A stretch of DNA of 9,857 nucleotides, from contig JAEWHU010000270.1 of NCBI GenBank assembly GCA_023387635.1, positions 1 to 9,857 of the forward strand, written 5' to 3'. Made by a program: the position numbers and the translations under genes. This document shows, piece after piece, positions 1 to 7,310 of this stretch. This DNA is from Bacillota bacterium. GTDB lineage: Bacteria; Bacillota; Clostridia; Lachnospirales; Lachnospiraceae. Under the pieces are notes generated by a model, which made no database searches, had not been told where the DNA came from, and was given only the letters and a program-made list of their open reading frames with translations. How positions within the stretch are numbered: position 1 is the first letter of the stretch; every line of letters starts with the position of its first letter.

Positions 1-21
1 GAATAATGGAGGTATTATATT

Positions 22-366
22 GTGCATGTATTATTTATTGTATTAAATGCAATTGATTATTTAGATGACATTCTTTCTGGCTTTGTTGAAGTTGGAGTGA
101 GTGGTGCCACAATCTTAGATAGTCAAGGTATGGGAAGTACCATTGTTAGTAGTCAAAATAAGAGTATCCCATTATTTGGTGCCCTACATATGCTTTTAGA
201 AGATTCTCATCCCTATAGTAAAACAATATTTACTGTACTTGAGAATGACGAATTGGTTGATAAAGCAGTTGCGGTTGTTAGGGATGTAGTAGGAGATATC
301 TCTGATACTGGAGTAGGATTCATGTTTACAGTACCCATTGGGAAAACGTACCAGATGGGGAGATAA
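22..366 (+). CDS. PII-like (GlnB-fold) small regulatory protein, probable
   Basis: A 114-residue protein starting at GTG (22-24), 9 nt after a GGAGG ribosome binding site (8-12); no better start is visible. The order of elements resembles a PII/GlnB-like ferredoxin fold: a first strand (LFIVLN, residues 4-9), a helix, GVSGATILDSQGMG (about 26-39), a variable loop over about 40-60, a second strand (TIFTVL), a helix, and a late GFMFTVP strand like the FVLPV strand of PII. The usual T-loop with its modified tyrosine is not recognisable, so uridylylation-type nitrogen signalling is doubtful. Stand-alone proteins of this kind in Clostridia are often annotated only as PII-family or hypothetical. 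It has its own downstream hairpin and lies 437 nt from the sugar operon, so I infer it is the end of a separate transcription unit. The family call is moderate and the ligand is unknown. Confidence 0.6.
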   Translation: MHVLFIVLNAIDYLDDILSGFVEVGVSGATILDSQGMGSTIVSSQNKSIPLFGALHMLLEDSHPYSKTIFTVLENDELVDKAVAVVRDVVGDISDTGVGFMFTVPIGKTYQMGR

Positions 367-383
367 GTTGCTTCTTTAATTAA

Positions 384-417
384 ACAATACCCTCGTGTAA
401 TTGCACGGGGGTATTGT
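384..417 (+). terminator. Probable intrinsic terminator after the PII-like gene
   Basis: A 14-bp stem is formed by 384-397 and 404-417 (ACAATACCCTCGTG pairing with CACGGGGGTATTGT, one G-U pair) around a 6-nt loop. It begins 17 nt after the stop codon. The tract after the stem is only moderately T-rich (ATTGTAAACTT), so termination may be partial. It separates the first gene from the control region of the sugar operon. Confidence 0.65.
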
Positions 418-498
418 ATTGTAAACTTATCAAATATCACAAGCTATTTATAAATAGTATAATAAAATAGGAACACTCCTTTGCTCTAATCGAATATT

Positions 499-512
499 TG
501 AAACCGATTTCT
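499..512. promoter_or_regulatory. Upstream LacI/CcpA-family operator-like site
   Basis: TGAAACCGATTTCT is an imperfect dyad (GAAA-NCGN-TTTC) with the central CG typical of LacI-family operators. It fits the classical cre pattern WTGNAANCGNWNNCAW with one mismatch. It matches the reverse complement of the site at 716-729 at 12 of 14 positions, which is the main reason to think it is real. It lies about 170 nt upstream of the -35 box, so it would be an auxiliary or looping site rather than a direct block. Whether the local LacI protein or CcpA binds it cannot be decided from sequence. Confidence 0.5.
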
Positions 513-679
513 TATAAATAGAGTTAAAATTATAAAAAATATATAAAATCAATGGAAATGTACATAAAAATCTTGTAATAAGTGACAAGTAAGGGATTGG
601 ATAAAATACGACATTATACAAGTTTTACAATCACAAAGGGTAAAAATAAAAAAATATAGTAATATTGTCAAAATAGTGG

Positions 680-708
680 TTGACATATTAAGGAAAATAT
701 TATATTAT
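680..708 (+). promoter_or_regulatory. Sigma-A-type promoter of the sugar operon
   Basis: A perfect TTGACA -35 box (680-685), a 17-nt spacer and a TATTAT -10 box (703-708, one mismatch to TATAAT) form a near-consensus housekeeping promoter. The predicted start is near 715, giving a leader of about 90 nt before the GTG of the first permease gene. A promoter this strong on its own suggests control by a repressor, consistent with the dyad directly downstream. Confidence 0.8.
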
Positions 709-715
709 ATAGTCA

Positions 716-729
716 TGAAATGGGTTTCA
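716..729. promoter_or_regulatory. Start-point operator for a LacI-family repressor (or cre)
   Basis: TGAAATGGGTTTCA has perfect 5-bp inverted arms (TGAAA/TTTCA) around a 4-nt centre. It begins 8 nt after the -10 box, covering about +1 to +14, a classic position for a repressor to block initiation. Its reverse complement differs from the upstream site at 499-512 at only two positions. It deviates from the cre consensus by one base at the central CG. The LacI-family gene at 6269 in the same operon is the obvious candidate binder. Confidence 0.6.
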
Positions 730-736
730 ATACCAA

Positions 737-770
737 AATTGTGCAAAGAATATAGTGAAACTGCACAATT
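737..770 (+). promoter_or_regulatory. Perfect 9-bp inverted repeat in the operon leader
   Basis: AATTGTGCA (737-745) and TGCACAATT (762-770) are exact reverse complements separated by 16 nt. They lie between the start-point operator and the ribosome binding site. In RNA they could form a 9-bp hairpin ending 20 nt before the AGGAGG. In DNA they could be two half-sites, for example for the AraC-type regulator. No T-tract follows, so it is not a terminator. Confidence 0.5.
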
Positions 771-803
771 GCATAATAGAACATAGACTGAGGAGGAGTA
801 AAA

Positions 804-1766
804 GTGAAAAAGAGCCAATCAACGGTCATACATCCTATTCCTATAGTTAAGAAAAGGACCATCTGGCAGAATGTAGTGAAGTACCGAGTTTTGATTCTCA
901 TGTGCCTGCCAGCAATCGTGTTTTTCTTTGCTTTTAGTTACATGCCGCTACCGGGAATCTATGTAGCATTTGTAAAGTATAAATACCGTCTAGGGATTTT
1001 TAAAAGCCCGTTTGTCGGACTGAAAAATTTTGAATTCTTATATACTTCTGGAAAGTTGTTGGAACTGACTAAGAATACGATATTATACAATCTGGCGTTT
1101 ATAATTTTGGGGAATCTGGTAGCAATATTTATGGCAATCCTTTTAAATGAAGTGAGAAGTAAATGGTTTAAAAAGGTTTCACAGACTATGATGTTCTTAC
1201 CTTATTTCATCTCTCATGTATTAGTAGGGTTTATGGTATACAACATGCTTAACTATGATTCTGGTTTTGTAAATACTATTTTGACCAGTATTGGACTTGA
1301 AAAATGGGGCCCCTACTCTGACGCGAGAGTTTGGCCACCTATTATCATCATGGTGCAGCTATGGCAGGTCACAGGTTATAATTCGGTAGTATATTTTGCG
1401 GCAATCATGGGGATAGATTCTGAGATTATCGAAGCCGCAAGGGTGGACGGAGCCAACGGATTTCAGAAGATTAAGCATATTATTTTGCCATGCTTAAAGC
1501 CTACCATGATAATTCTCCTACTGTTTGCAATGGGTGGTATTGTAAGAGGTAATTTTGGACTGTTCTATAATATAATAGGTTCAAACTCTTTGCTCTACTC
1601 TACAACTGACATCATTGAAACTTATGTATACCGTGCAACTATTAAAGACTTTAACTTCTCTACGGCATCGGCTATAGGATTGTACCAGTCTATTATCGGT
1701 TTCCTTATGGTCATGGGATGTAACTTTGTAGTTAAGAAAATAGACTCGGATTATTCGTTATTCTAG
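804..1766 (+). CDS. CUT1 sugar ABC transporter permease, LplB type
   Basis: A 320-residue inner-membrane protein and the first gene of the operon. The start is GTG at 804, 7 nt after AGGAGG (791-796). About six hydrophobic segments are visible, near residues 28-48, 92-114, 128-147, 177-200, 234-248 and 290-312. The cytoplasmic EAA loop that docks on the ATPase is intact: EAARVDGANG starts at residue 210, followed by IILP at 226-229. The N-terminal pattern (RVLILMCLPAIVFFF and then YMPLPGIYVAF) is typical of LplB/YteP-like permeases, which import oligosaccharides with a lipoprotein binding partner. The stop codon TAG (1764-1766) is part of the ribosome binding site of the next gene, so the two permeases are probably translationally coupled and made in equal amounts. 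The substrate is inferred from the neighbouring GH35 enzyme to be a beta-galactoside. Confidence 0.93.
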   Translation: MKKSQSTVIHPIPIVKKRTIWQNVVKYRVLILMCLPAIVFFFAFSYMPLPGIYVAFVKYKYRLGIFKSPFVGLKNFEFLYTSGKLLELTKNTILYNLAFIILGNLVAIFMAILLNEVRSKWFKKVSQTMMFLPYFISHVLVGFMVYNMLNYDSGFVNTILTSIGLEKWGPYSDARVWPPIIIMVQLWQVTGYNSVVYFAAIMGIDSEIIEAARVDGANGFQKIKHIILPCLKPTMIILLLFAMGGIVRGNFGLFYNIIGSNSLLYSTTDIIETYVYRATIKDFNFSTASAIGLYQSIIGFLMVMGCNFVVKKIDSDYSLF

Positions 1767-1779
1767 GAGGTAATAAATA

Positions 1780-2697
1780 ATGTCTGATACATCTAAAGTA
1801 AAAAAAGGAGTTAAAGTAAAGCTGGATAGTTCAGATAAAATTATCCGCAGCACTGGATACTTTGTGGCAAGCGTTTATGCACTCGTTTGTGTAATCCCCT
1901 TTCTTCTTATTGTTGGAACATCCTTTAGTTCAGAAGCCATGGTACGTAAATTCGGTGTAAGTCTGATGCCTAAGGAATTTACAACGTATGCATACAGTCT
2001 GATTTTCCAAGGCGGAACTGTATGGGGTTCTTATGTAGTAACTATTATCATGACGGCTTGCGGTACGGCATTGGGGCTTTCAATTATCGCTATGACCGGT
2101 TATGCCCTGCAAAGAAAGGATTTTCCATTTCGTAACGTAATTTCCTTTTACATATATTTTACAAGCCTTTTTTCGGCAGGTCTTGCACCGTATTACTTGT
2201 TAATGACTGGTACTTATCATTTGAAAGACAGTTACTTAGCAGTATTCCTACCGTTACTTATGACCCCGTGGCTGATTATACTGATGAAGAATTTTGTAAA
2301 GGATATCCCTCACGAGATAACGGAATCCGGTAAGATAGACGGAGCTGGTGATATGAAGGTATTCACATCTCTTATCCTTCCCATGTTAAAGCCAGCACTG
2401 GCAACCATAGGATTGTTTTTAGCAATCGGGTATTGGAATGAGTGGTACCAGTCGTCTCTTTTCTTAAGTCCAAAGATAAAGTATAAGCCTTTACAGTACA
2501 ATCTTTATGAGATTATCAATACAGCGCAGATGCTTAAAAATTCTGTAGCATCACAGTATATTACATTGCAGGATATGCCTGCTGAAACACTAAAGATGGC
2601 AACAGCGGTAATTTCTACTGGACCGATTATTTTCTTTTATCCCTTTGTACAGAAATACTTCATCAGCGGAATAACCGTTGGTGCTGTCAAAGGATAA
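1780..2697 (+). CDS. CUT1 sugar ABC transporter permease, YtcP/UgpE type
   Basis: A 305-residue inner-membrane partner of the preceding permease. ATG 1780 lies 9 nt after AGGAGG (1765-1770), and the gap between the genes is 13 nt. Hydrophobic segments occur near residues 26-48, 85-108, 121-142, 150-170, 205-220 and 272-292. The EAA-loop region reads ESGKIDGAG (182-190), ending in LILP at 198-201. ESG or ESA in place of EAA is common in this subfamily. The C-terminal FISGITVGAVKG is the hallmark tail of YtcP-like permeases. With the upstream permease it forms the heterodimeric pore of a CUT1 importer. No ATPase gene follows, so a shared MsiK-like ATPase encoded elsewhere is expected. Confidence 0.93.
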   Translation: MSDTSKVKKGVKVKLDSSDKIIRSTGYFVASVYALVCVIPFLLIVGTSFSSEAMVRKFGVSLMPKEFTTYAYSLIFQGGTVWGSYVVTIIMTACGTALGLSIIAMTGYALQRKDFPFRNVISFYIYFTSLFSAGLAPYYLLMTGTYHLKDSYLAVFLPLLMTPWLIILMKNFVKDIPHEITESGKIDGAGDMKVFTSLILPMLKPALATIGLFLAIGYWNEWYQSSLFLSPKIKYKPLQYNLYEIINTAQMLKNSVASQYITLQDMPAETLKMATAVISTGPIIFFYPFVQKYFISGITVGAVKG

Positions 2698-2720
2698 CAG
2701 CGATGTGTCTATAAGATGTT

Positions 2721-2737
2721 AATTTCGTCGTGAAATT
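2721..2737 (+). other. Small intercistronic hairpin before the binding-protein gene
   Basis: AATTTC (2721-2726) and GAAATT (2732-2737) form a 6-bp stem with a 5-nt loop in the 75-nt gap between the second permease and the binding-protein gene. It is weak and lacks a T-tract, so I do not call it a terminator. It could mark an RNA processing or stability site that lets the binding protein be made in excess over the permeases, but chance is possible in such AT-rich DNA. Confidence 0.25.
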
Positions 2738-2772
2738 TACATAAATTTAAAAATCAAAGGGAGGATTTGTAA

Positions 2773-4416
2773 ATGAACAGACTAAGCAAAAAATTATTAA
2801 GTTTTTTGTTAGTAGGGATTATGGTTGTTGGTTTAGCAGCATGCGCTAAAACGCCAAAACAGACAGGGACAGACGAAAAACCTACAGGTACAGCAGAAAC
2901 CGTAACACCTAAGAAAGAGGAGGGAGATTCAAAAGGGGAAGATTCAATAGATGATACTTCAAAGATTGATACTTCCGAGCATGTAAAGATTGTATATATG
3001 ACAACAGGTGACCCAAAGAGCAATGGGGCTACTGAAGCGATGCTTGAGAAATTAAATAAGATTTTAACAGATAAAGTAAATGCAGAATTAGAAATATATT
3101 ACATTGGATGGACAGATTACCTTTCTAATTACAATCTGACTTTGGCACAGATGGATGGAAGCATAGACCTTGTAGGAACGGCTACTGACTGGCTAGATGC
3201 ATGGCCAAATGCGCAAAATGGGGCTTTCTTAGAACTAAGCGAAGATATGATATCTACCTATGCACCAAAGACTTATGCACAGGTTTCAGCAGATGAATGG
3301 GAAATGTGTAAATATGATGGAGATATATATCTCCTGCCAGAAAATCACTTTACTCAGTGGACGAACCATGGATTTATCTACCGTGGTGACTGGGCACAAG
3401 AAGCGGGGCTTCCTAATGGCGTTCACAGCTGGGAGGATATGACAACCTACTTTAAAGGCGTAAAAGAAAAACATCCTGATATCATCCCATGGAACGCTAA
3501 CGGAACAGAGAATATAGGTATGGCGGATGGCTGGATGATATCCCATACAAATTTCGTACCTGTTGAGGGTATCAATTCAGGCAGAATGTTCGGCGGAAGT
3601 AAGGATGATTTATTTACATTATGGTCCCCATTCTATGAAGGTAATGAACTTGTAGATTTTGCTAAGTTTACTAAGGAATGGGATACAATGGGAGTTTGGA
3701 AAACAGACGTATTAAATAATACTGCAGCGGATGCTCGTGAAGATATACAAATTGGTTTAACTGGAGCAGATCAACACCATACCCAAACTTGGTTCACAAA
3801 CAGCGGTATTAAAACTGATCAGAAACAGCCAGGGGCAAATACTGGTATCTTCTGGTTCGGAGAAGAAACTAGCAATTTAGTAAGCTTAAACATTACCCAT
3901 GGAGCAATGGCAGTATCAGCAGCTTCCAAGAACCCAGAAAGAGCATTAATGGTATATGATTTACTTAGAAATGATCCAGAATGCTACAACTTGTTTAACT
4001 ATGGGCTAGAGGGTGTTCAATATGAAATAACACCAGAAGGCTACAGAAAGAAACCAGAAGGTTATACTGCTGAGAAGGATGAAATTGTTACCAACTACTG
4101 GTGGGGAAGAAATGATGATCTAGAATTAAGAGAAGATGGATTAAATTGGGAGAAATATGAAGCACTGACTGCGGAATATGACAAGGTTAAGATTGCTTAT
4201 CCATTTGGTAAGTTTGTTCCTGACATGACTAATATTCAGTCACAGGTTAACAATATTAATGAAATACATGACAACTATATGAAACAGATATCTTTTGGTA
4301 AATATAAAGGTACTGCAGAAGAAATTGTTACTGAATACAGAAGCGCATTAAAAAATGCAGGGTTTGAAGATGTATTAAAAGAGTTACAGACTCAGATAGA
4401 TGCATTGTATAAATAA
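2773..4416 (+). CDS. Sugar ABC transporter solute-binding lipoprotein, LplA/YtcQ type
   Basis: A 547-residue extracellular lipoprotein that captures the sugar and delivers it to the two permeases. ATG 2773 follows AAAGGGAGG (2756-2764). Residues 1-23 are a signal peptide with a basic start (NRLSKK) and a hydrophobic core. The lipobox LAAC (21-24) makes Cys24 the expected lipidated residue. A hydrophilic linker rich in T, K, E, G and D (about 25-65) precedes the folded domain, which starts near KIVYMTTGDPKSN. The length is typical of the large LplA-like binding proteins. The patterns FWFGEETSNLVSLN and NPERALMVYDLLRNDPECYNL, followed by NYGLEGVQYE, are also typical. Many surface aromatic residues (W, Y) are consistent with oligosaccharide binding. 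It is the third gene of the operon, 75 nt after the permease. The exact ligand is unknown; a beta-galactosyl oligosaccharide is inferred from the next gene. Confidence 0.92.
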   Translation: MNRLSKKLLSFLLVGIMVVGLAACAKTPKQTGTDEKPTGTAETVTPKKEEGDSKGEDSIDDTSKIDTSEHVKIVYMTTGDPKSNGATEAMLEKLNKILTDKVNAELEIYYIGWTDYLSNYNLTLAQMDGSIDLVGTATDWLDAWPNAQNGAFLELSEDMISTYAPKTYAQVSADEWEMCKYDGDIYLLPENHFTQWTNHGFIYRGDWAQEAGLPNGVHSWEDMTTYFKGVKEKHPDIIPWNANGTENIGMADGWMISHTNFVPVEGINSGRMFGGSKDDLFTLWSPFYEGNELVDFAKFTKEWDTMGVWKTDVLNNTAADAREDIQIGLTGADQHHTQTWFTNSGIKTDQKQPGANTGIFWFGEETSNLVSLNITHGAMAVSAASKNPERALMVYDLLRNDPECYNLFNYGLEGVQYEITPEGYRKKPEGYTAEKDEIVTNYWWGRNDDLELREDGLNWEKYEALTAEYDKVKIAYPFGKFVPDMTNIQSQVNNINEIHDNYMKQISFGKYKGTAEEIVTEYRSALKNAGFEDVLKELQTQIDALYK

Positions 4417-4447
4417 GAGCATTTGATTGAATCTAAAAAGATTAATG

Positions 4448-4486
4448 GTGGTGCGGAATGCTTCAAGACGGAGTGTTCCGCATCAC
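4448..4486 (+). other. Intercistronic hairpin after the binding-protein gene
   Basis: GTGGTGCGGAA (4448-4458) pairs with TTCCGCATCAC (4476-4486) over 11 bp with one G-U pair, around a 17-nt loop. It lies in the 88-nt gap before the GH35 gene. What follows is TTATAAAGGAGG, without a T-tract, so full termination is unlikely. Hairpins at this position, right after the binding-protein gene, commonly protect the upstream mRNA from 3' exonucleases and so raise binding-protein levels relative to downstream enzymes. That role is inferred. Confidence 0.6.
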
Positions 4487-4504
4487 TTATAAAGGAGGAC
4501 CGAT

Positions 4505-6250
4505 ATGAAACAGTTTGAAATAAGAGATGATTTTTATCTAAATGGGGAGAGGTTTAAGATAATATCTGGTGCAATCCATTATTTCCGTATAGTTCCGGAA
4601 TATTGGCGTGATAGACTGGAAAAATTGAAAGCAATGGGCTGCAATACAGTAGAAACCTACGTGGCGTGGAATATGCATGAGCCTAAAAAAGGACAGTACT
4701 GTTTCAGTGGTATGTTGGATTTAAAAAGGTTTATCTTGCTGGCGCAGGAGCTGGGATTATATGTGATTGTCAGACCATCGCCCTATATCTGTGCAGAATG
4801 GGAACTTGGGGGACTTCCAGGTTGGCTACTTGCTGAGGACGGAATGCGTCTTAGAGCCTGCTATGAACCCTTTCTTAAACATGTCAGGGATTATTATCAG
4901 ATCCTATTTCAGATGATTACCCCACTGCAAATTCCTTACGGTGGACCAATCATTCTAATGCAAGTAGAAAATGAATATGGCTATTACGGTGAAGACTCTA
5001 GCTATATGGAAACCATGAAGCAGTTAATGCTAAACAATGGTGTAGTGGTTCCTTTAGTAACCTCCGATGGACCAACCGATGAATCCTTATCCTGTGGTTT
5101 TGTTGAGGGAGCACTTCCTACAGGGAACTTTGGATCAAAAACAGAGGAACGGTTCAATGTATTAAAACGATATACAGATGGTGGCCCTCTAATGTGTACG
5201 GAATTCTGGGTGGGCTGGTTTGACCACTGGGGAAATGGTGGGCATATGAGGGGCAACCTGGAAGAAAGTACGGCAGACCTTGATAAGATGCTTGAGCTTG
5301 GGAGCGTGAATATCTATATGTTTATAGGAGGTACGAATTTTGGATTTATGAACGGTTCTAATTATTACGATGAACTGACCCCAGATGTAACATCCTATGA
5401 CTATGATGCAGTACTTACAGAATCCGGTGATTTCACCTTAAAATATGAGAAGTACCGTGATGTGATTGCAAAATATACTACTATCCCAGAAGTCTCATTT
5501 TCTACAAAGATTGTGAAAAAATCCTATGGTATATTGAAAGTACAGGAGAAAGTAGGACTTTTTGAGGCACTTTTAGACCTTACTACACCTGTATTTGATA
5601 CTTTTACCCAGCCTATGGAGAAGCTTGATCAGAACTATGGATATATCCTTTATCGTTCAAGTCTTATAAGAGAAATGGGGATTGAAAGTATACGACTTCA
5701 CGGGGCAAACGACAGAGCTAATATATTTTTGAATCAAGAGCCGATTGCCACCCTTTATGATAGAGAGCTTCTAGAAGAAAAAAAATTACAGATTGCTATA
5801 GAAAAAGGAGCACAGCTTAATATTTTGATGGAAAACATGGGACGTGTAAATTTCGGTCCTCGGATGGAGAATCAGAGAAAAGGTATAGCTCAGTGTGTAC
5901 AGATAAATGGACATATGCATTACAATTGGGAACATTTTTGCCTACCTCTTGATAATATCTCGAATCTGGATTTTACTAAGGGTTATACTGAAGGTGCGCC
6001 AGGTTTCTACAAATTTACCTTTGACGTTGAAGAGGCTTGTGATACCTTTCTTGATTTTCATGGCTGGGGAAAAGGCTGCGCCTTTTTAAATGGGTTCAAC
6101 CTTGGTAGATATTGGGAAGTAGGACCTCAAAAACGTCTTTATATACCAGCACCTTTGTTAAAGCAGGGACAAAATGAAATTATTATGTTTGAAACGGAAG
6201 GTAAAGTAAGAGATACCATAGAATTAAAGGATGAACCAGATATTGGCTGA
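4505..6250 (+). CDS. Glycoside hydrolase family 35 beta-galactosidase, cytoplasmic
   Basis: A 581-residue enzyme that removes non-reducing terminal beta-galactose. ATG 4505 follows AAAGGAGGA (4491-4499). The N-terminal TIM barrel covers about residues 5-325, opening with the typical FYLNGERFKIISGAIHYFR. The acid/base is Glu157 in QVENEYG, preceded by GGPIILM. The nucleophile is Glu233 in CTEFWVGWFDHWG. Both match the known GH35 catalytic pair (Glu188/Glu268 in human GLB1) in context and spacing. The C-terminal part (about 380-581) holds the beta-sandwich domains, including GRVNFGPR and FLNGFNLGRYW. There is no signal peptide, so it acts on imported sugar. Length and motifs resemble the BgaC-type bacterial enzymes, some of which prefer beta-1,3-linked galactose, but linkage preference cannot be read from sequence. 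It follows the transporter genes and precedes the regulators by 18 nt, in the same operon. Confidence 0.95.
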   Translation: MKQFEIRDDFYLNGERFKIISGAIHYFRIVPEYWRDRLEKLKAMGCNTVETYVAWNMHEPKKGQYCFSGMLDLKRFILLAQELGLYVIVRPSPYICAEWELGGLPGWLLAEDGMRLRACYEPFLKHVRDYYQILFQMITPLQIPYGGPIILMQVENEYGYYGEDSSYMETMKQLMLNNGVVVPLVTSDGPTDESLSCGFVEGALPTGNFGSKTEERFNVLKRYTDGGPLMCTEFWVGWFDHWGNGGHMRGNLEESTADLDKMLELGSVNIYMFIGGTNFGFMNGSNYYDELTPDVTSYDYDAVLTESGDFTLKYEKYRDVIAKYTTIPEVSFSTKIVKKSYGILKVQEKVGLFEALLDLTTPVFDTFTQPMEKLDQNYGYILYRSSLIREMGIESIRLHGANDRANIFLNQEPIATLYDRELLEEKKLQIAIEKGAQLNILMENMGRVNFGPRMENQRKGIAQCVQINGHMHYNWEHFCLPLDNISNLDFTKGYTEGAPGFYKFTFDVEEACDTFLDFHGWGKGCAFLNGFNLGRYWEVGPQKRLYIPAPLLKQGQNEIIMFETEGKVRDTIELKDEPDIG

Positions 6251-6268
6251 GATCGAGGGGTTACATAA

Positions 6269-7306
6269 ATGGAAAAAGAAAATATCAGTATTTATACAAT
6301 TGCAAAGGAAGCAGGCGTTTCACCAGCTACGGTATCAAGGGTTCTAACAGGAAGTGCCAGAGTGAGTGATGATAAAAGGGAAAAGGTTGAGACGCTTATT
6401 AAGCAATATGACTTTAAACCAAACGCTCTTGCTAGGGGGCTTAGCAATATCGAAACCAAAATCATAGGGATTCTGGTTTCTGATATTCGAAACCCCTTTT
6501 ATGCAACCATGGTAGTGGAATGCGAACGCTTTGCCAACGCCAACGGTTACATGCTGATGCTCTGCAATTCCCTTGGCAGCAATAGTTTGGAGTATACCCA
6601 TATAGAGAAGCTGGCTTCCCAGCAAGTAGATGCCATTATCCAGATCGGTGGAAAAGTAGATGAAGTGGTATCGGATGAAATATATGTGGAGATGATAAAC
6701 AGGATTGCCAACAAAATGCCAATAGTTATTACTGGAAAGCTAGATGGCGCGGATTGCTATCAGGTGAACATAGATGAAGGTCAGTCCATGGAAATTGTAC
6801 TGGAATATTTAATCCAAAACGGCCATGAGAATATTGCCTTTGTTGGGGGAAGAGCAGATGTAAAATCCACCTTGGATAAGAGGTTTCGTTACAGGAAGAT
6901 TATGCAAAAATATGGACTACCCATTCGGGAAGATTATATCATTGTCAGTAATACTTACGATATTGAAGGTGGCTATGCGGCAATGAAGGAGTTTATGAAC
7001 AAAGACATTGAGATACCTTCGGCCATCATTGCCATTAATGACTTTACCGCAGTAGGCATTATGCGTTATTTAAAAGAACAAGGGCTTTCGGTTCCTAAAG
7101 ATGTCTCAGTTGCTAGTTTTGATAATACCTATATGGCAGAGGGATATGAACCCAATCTTACTAGTATAGGATATGATTATAAGGCTTTTGGTGAAAGTCT
7201 GATAGGGACAGCCATTGCGGCCATACGTAAGGAGGAACCGGCCAGAACACAGTTTATTAAATCTACGCTGTACGTCAGGGAGTCCAGCAGAAAGTTCCTC
7301 GGGTGA
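6269..7306 (+). CDS. LacI-family transcriptional regulator
   Basis: A 345-residue DNA-binding regulator. ATG 6269 follows GAGGGG (6255-6260) with an 8-nt gap. The helix-turn-helix is YTIAKEAGVSPATVSRVL (residues 9-26), and the hinge helix is PNALARGLSN (51-60). The hinge leucine of this type normally inserts into the central CG of a dyad operator. The remainder (about 62-345) is the periplasmic-binding-protein-like effector domain, starting IIGILVSDIRNPFYATM, so a sugar or sugar phosphate is the expected effector. It lies 18 nt after the GH35 gene and is probably autoregulated as part of the operon. Likely targets are the dyads at 499-512 and 716-729. Repressor action is inferred from the operator overlapping the start point. 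It is not CcpA itself by context, since it sits within a catabolic operon. Confidence 0.93.
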   Translation: MEKENISIYTIAKEAGVSPATVSRVLTGSARVSDDKREKVETLIKQYDFKPNALARGLSNIETKIIGILVSDIRNPFYATMVVECERFANANGYMLMLCNSLGSNSLEYTHIEKLASQQVDAIIQIGGKVDEVVSDEIYVEMINRIANKMPIVITGKLDGADCYQVNIDEGQSMEIVLEYLIQNGHENIAFVGGRADVKSTLDKRFRYRKIMQKYGLPIREDYIIVSNTYDIEGGYAAMKEFMNKDIEIPSAIIAINDFTAVGIMRYLKEQGLSVPKDVSVASFDNTYMAEGYEPNLTSIGYDYKAFGESLIGTAIAAIRKEEPARTQFIKSTLYVRESSRKFLG

Positions 7307-7310
7307 TACG

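Larger units (their letters stand above)
367..803. other. 437-nt AT-rich intergenic control region
   Basis: No credible gene is seen on either strand here. Short open frames lack ribosome binding sites and any family resemblance. The region holds the terminator hairpin (384-417), an upstream operator-like dyad (499-512), a strong promoter (680-708), a second dyad at the predicted start point (716-729), a leader inverted repeat (737-770) and the AGGAGG site of the first permease (791-796). The stretch from about 440 to 680 is very AT-rich. It contains a lone TATAAT (458-463) without a convincing -35, and a weak CTTGT/ACAAG inverted repeat (572-576 and 585-589). Confidence 0.8.

Noticed and set aside
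435..463. Possible upstream promoter with TATAAT at 458-463
   Set aside because: The hexamer 17 nt upstream (TATCAC) is a poor -35 box, and perfect TATAAT strings are expected by chance in such AT-rich DNA.
572..589. CTTGT/ACAAG inverted repeat in the intergenic region
   Set aside because: Only 5-bp arms with an 8-nt spacer in AT-rich sequence; not distinguishable from chance.
3286..3546. Antisense open frame within the binding-protein gene
   Set aside because: No ribosome binding site or family resemblance; it mirrors the well-supported gene on the plus strand. Other short overlapping frames in the window were dismissed for the same reason.
7228..7236. Strong Shine-Dalgarno-like TAAGGAGGA inside the LacI-type gene
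   Set aside because: No ATG, GTG or TTG lies at a workable distance downstream. It encodes RKEEP of the LacI-type protein, so it is probably coincidental.
7215..7310. N-terminal extension of the AraC-type protein from TTG 7215
   Set aside because: The 32 extra residues overlap the LacI-type coding sequence and show no AraC-family resemblance. ATG 7311 fits the normal start of the cupin domain.
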